A stretch of DNA of 14,152 nucleotides from JBBTQX01 sp964366055 (GTDB lineage: Bacteria; Patescibacteriota; Minisyncoccia; UBA6257; GWB1-50-10), in assembly GCA_964366055.1 (NCBI GenBank), contig CAYISE010000016.1, positions 1-14,152 of the forward strand, written 5' to 3'. Within the stretch, counting starts at the first letter, position 1, and each line of letters starts with the position of its first letter. The notes under the pieces were generated by a model that was given only the letters and a program-made list of their open reading frames with translations, was not told where the DNA came from and ran no database searches. This document shows, in pieces, positions 13,599 to 14,152 of the stretch. The translations under genes were made by a program, and so were the position numbers.

Positions 13599-13627
13599 AG
13601 ATTACCATTTTTTAACGGAAATTTCAA
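13599..13627 (-). promoter_or_regulatory. promoter of the minus-strand array
   Basis: Minus-strand TTGAAA (13627-13622), 17 nt, TAATCT (13604-13599) with TGG before the -10. The predicted start near 13592 lies about 5 nt before the ATG at 13586. No Shine-Dalgarno sequence fits in that leader. Confidence 0.7.
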
Positions 13628-13657
13628 CGAAATGTACTGGAGGGGTACGTTAGTGAG

Positions 13658-13813
13658 GAGCCCCACCTGTATTCCCTTCAGCACCGGATGTCGCGGTGCT
13701 CCGGCGGCACCGCGCATCACTACGCTCTCGCGCCGTCGCGCCTCCGTCAGCTGACAGAGGCGACCAAGCCGACGGCGCTCCGAGAGTTGCTTCAGGGAAC
13801 ACAGGCGGGGCTC
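13658..13813 (-). repeat. structured intergenic element, copy 2 (candidate ncRNA / REP-like)
   Basis: Read on the minus strand: P1 of 20 bp (13813-13794 with 13677-13658; 18 Watson-Crick plus two G-U), tandem GA/GA (13793-13792, 13679-13678), and P1b AGCA/TGCT (13791-13788, 13683-13680). P2 is CTCTCG/CGAGAG (13786-13781, 13730-13725) with a GAG bulge, CGCCGTC/GACGGCG, a GCTTGGT bulge (13769-13763) and a hairpin at 13761-13740. P3 is GATG/CATC plus CGCGGTGC/GCACCGCG with one bulged A (13691) and loop CGCCGGA (13706-13700). The design is the same as copy 1 at 259-399, although the stems differ. It lies about 30 nt upstream of the MBL gene promoter in the same orientation. Confidence 0.65.
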
Positions 13814-13851
13814 TCTAGTTCGGAGAGATTTTCTCAATGAGGGTTTTTATT

Positions 13852-13875
13852 GGTGGTATAATCAATTATACCACC
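13852..13875. repeat. perfect 11-bp inverted repeat with 2-nt centre
   Basis: GGTGGTATAAT, CA, ATTATACCACC. TATAAT occurs on both strands. No T-run follows in either direction, so it is not a standard terminator. It may be an operator or one arm of the larger element next to it. Confidence 0.6.
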
Positions 13876-13988
13876 CTCCAAGCAAGCAAATTGTTCTTGA
13901 GCGAGTATTGCCGGAGCGCGTAAGACAAATCTCCGAGCGAGCAGAAAATATGCCGGCGACACGCGAGCGAAGCGAGATGGGTGGCATA
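13867..13988 (-). repeat. third palindromic element with GAGCGAG/TGCCGG repeats
   Basis: Outer arms TATACCACCC (13867-13876) and GGGTGGCATA (13979-13988) pair over 10 positions with one A-C, which is G-U on the minus strand. Inside are repeats of GAGCGAG followed by TGCCGG (from about 13899 and 13934) and a third GAGCGAAGCGAG (13965-13976), plus CGGAG/CTCCG and ATATGCC/GGCATAT pairings. It lacks the GA/GA and CTCTCG core of the two elements above, so it appears to be a different family. No coding capacity is evident. Confidence 0.45.
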
Positions 13989-14030
13989 TACATCTCATCT
14001 TTTGCACGAAATAAATCTTATGCGGGGGGA

Positions 14031-14060
14031 TTGATTTTCAACGCGCTTTTGTGATAGCCT
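14031..14060 (+). promoter_or_regulatory. candidate promoter near the right edge
   Basis: TTGATT (14031-14036), 18 nt, TAGCCT (14055-14060). It resembles the TTGACA/TAGAGT promoter of the SPFH operon in its -10 form. It would drive rightward transcription out of the window. Confidence 0.4.
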
Positions 14061-14110
14061 TCTTTTTACACTTATGAATCCCGTTAGAAATAAACATGCA
14101 ATCAATTTTT

Positions 14111-14152
14111 ATGAATAATAAAGTATTTGAACACAAAATCCTTTCTGGTCAA
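14111..14152 (+). CDS. possible start of a gene running off the right edge
   Basis: An ATG at 14111 opens a frame (MNNKVFEHKILSGQ) that stays open to the window end, downstream of a candidate promoter. There is no Shine-Dalgarno sequence. An earlier ATG at 14074 gives only 14 codons before a stop that overlaps this start. Fourteen codons are too few for identification. Confidence 0.25.
   Translation, partial: MNNKVFEHKILSGQ

Noticed and set aside
13164..13837. Frames of 196 and 81 aa over the MBL gene and copy 2 of the structured element
   Set aside because: One is antisense to the MBL gene; the other reads through the hairpin element and has no start signals.
13850..13877. dif site for the Xer recombinase
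   Set aside because: The palindrome has TATAAT-type arms but lacks the conserved 11-6-11 dif sequence; nothing beyond symmetry supports it.

Overview
The window looks like part of a reduced bacterial genome of the Patescibacteria / Candidate Phyla Radiation (Parcubacteria-like) type. This is an inference from three things: tandem small two-TM 'type IV secretion pilin-like' proteins, an orphan membrane-anchored sugar-binding protein with no ABC permease, and many short single-TM proteins of unknown function. No rRNA is present to confirm it. TGA serves as a normal stop codon, which argues against the code-25 lineages (Gracilibacteria/Absconditabacteria).

Layout. The left edge holds the start of rpsO (S15, minus strand), then a structured intergenic element, then a XerC/D-type tyrosine recombinase and a 119-aa orphan gene (both plus strand). 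Next is an AT-rich module: a winged-helix/Cas2-fold (PaaX-like) protein bracketed by two 34-bp dyads of the same design. A tRNA-Leu(UAG) on the minus strand shares a -35 region with a divergent plus-strand operon, which encodes an SPFH/band-7 protein and a small membrane protein and ends in a strong hairpin terminator. From about 13.6 kb down to 4.5 kb everything reads on the minus strand: a metal-site-less MBL-fold protein, a single-TM protein, gyrA interrupted by a 449-aa intein with a LAGLIDADG endonuclease, an anchored sugar-binding protein, three pilin-like proteins, a terminator and new promoter, a fourth pilin-like protein, and a GT39/PMT-type mannosyltransferase-like protein. The right edge (13.6-14.15 kb) is non-coding and repeat-rich, perhaps ending in the first codons of another gene.

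Most notable signals. (1) Two intergenic elements (259-399 and 13658-13813) have unrelated terminal-stem sequences but the same detailed fold: 20-bp stem, tandem G-A, 4-bp stem, three-way junction, invariant CTCTCG/CGAGAG helix, a GCTYGGT bulge, and an arm with a bulged A and a CGCYGGA loop. Five of five stem mismatches become G-U pairs if the minus strand is read. This looks like a covarying structured RNA or a REP-like mobile family that I cannot name. (2) The Cas2-fold regulator lies between inverted copies of a 34-bp dyad centred on CGATCG and has a promoter that predicts a leaderless mRNA. (3) Translation signals are split: the plus-strand genes upstream of 4.5 kb mostly have strong Shine-Dalgarno sequences, while rpsO, the Cas2-like gene and the long minus-strand array have none and appear to use leaderless or very short-leader transcripts.

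Functionally, the minus-strand array joins DNA topology (gyrase) to a cell-envelope group: exported pilin-like proteins, an anchored solute-binding protein and a protein-mannosylation-type enzyme. Surface assembly, uptake or attachment is a plausible theme, but this is inference from gene order. All promoter, terminator and fold calls were made by eye.
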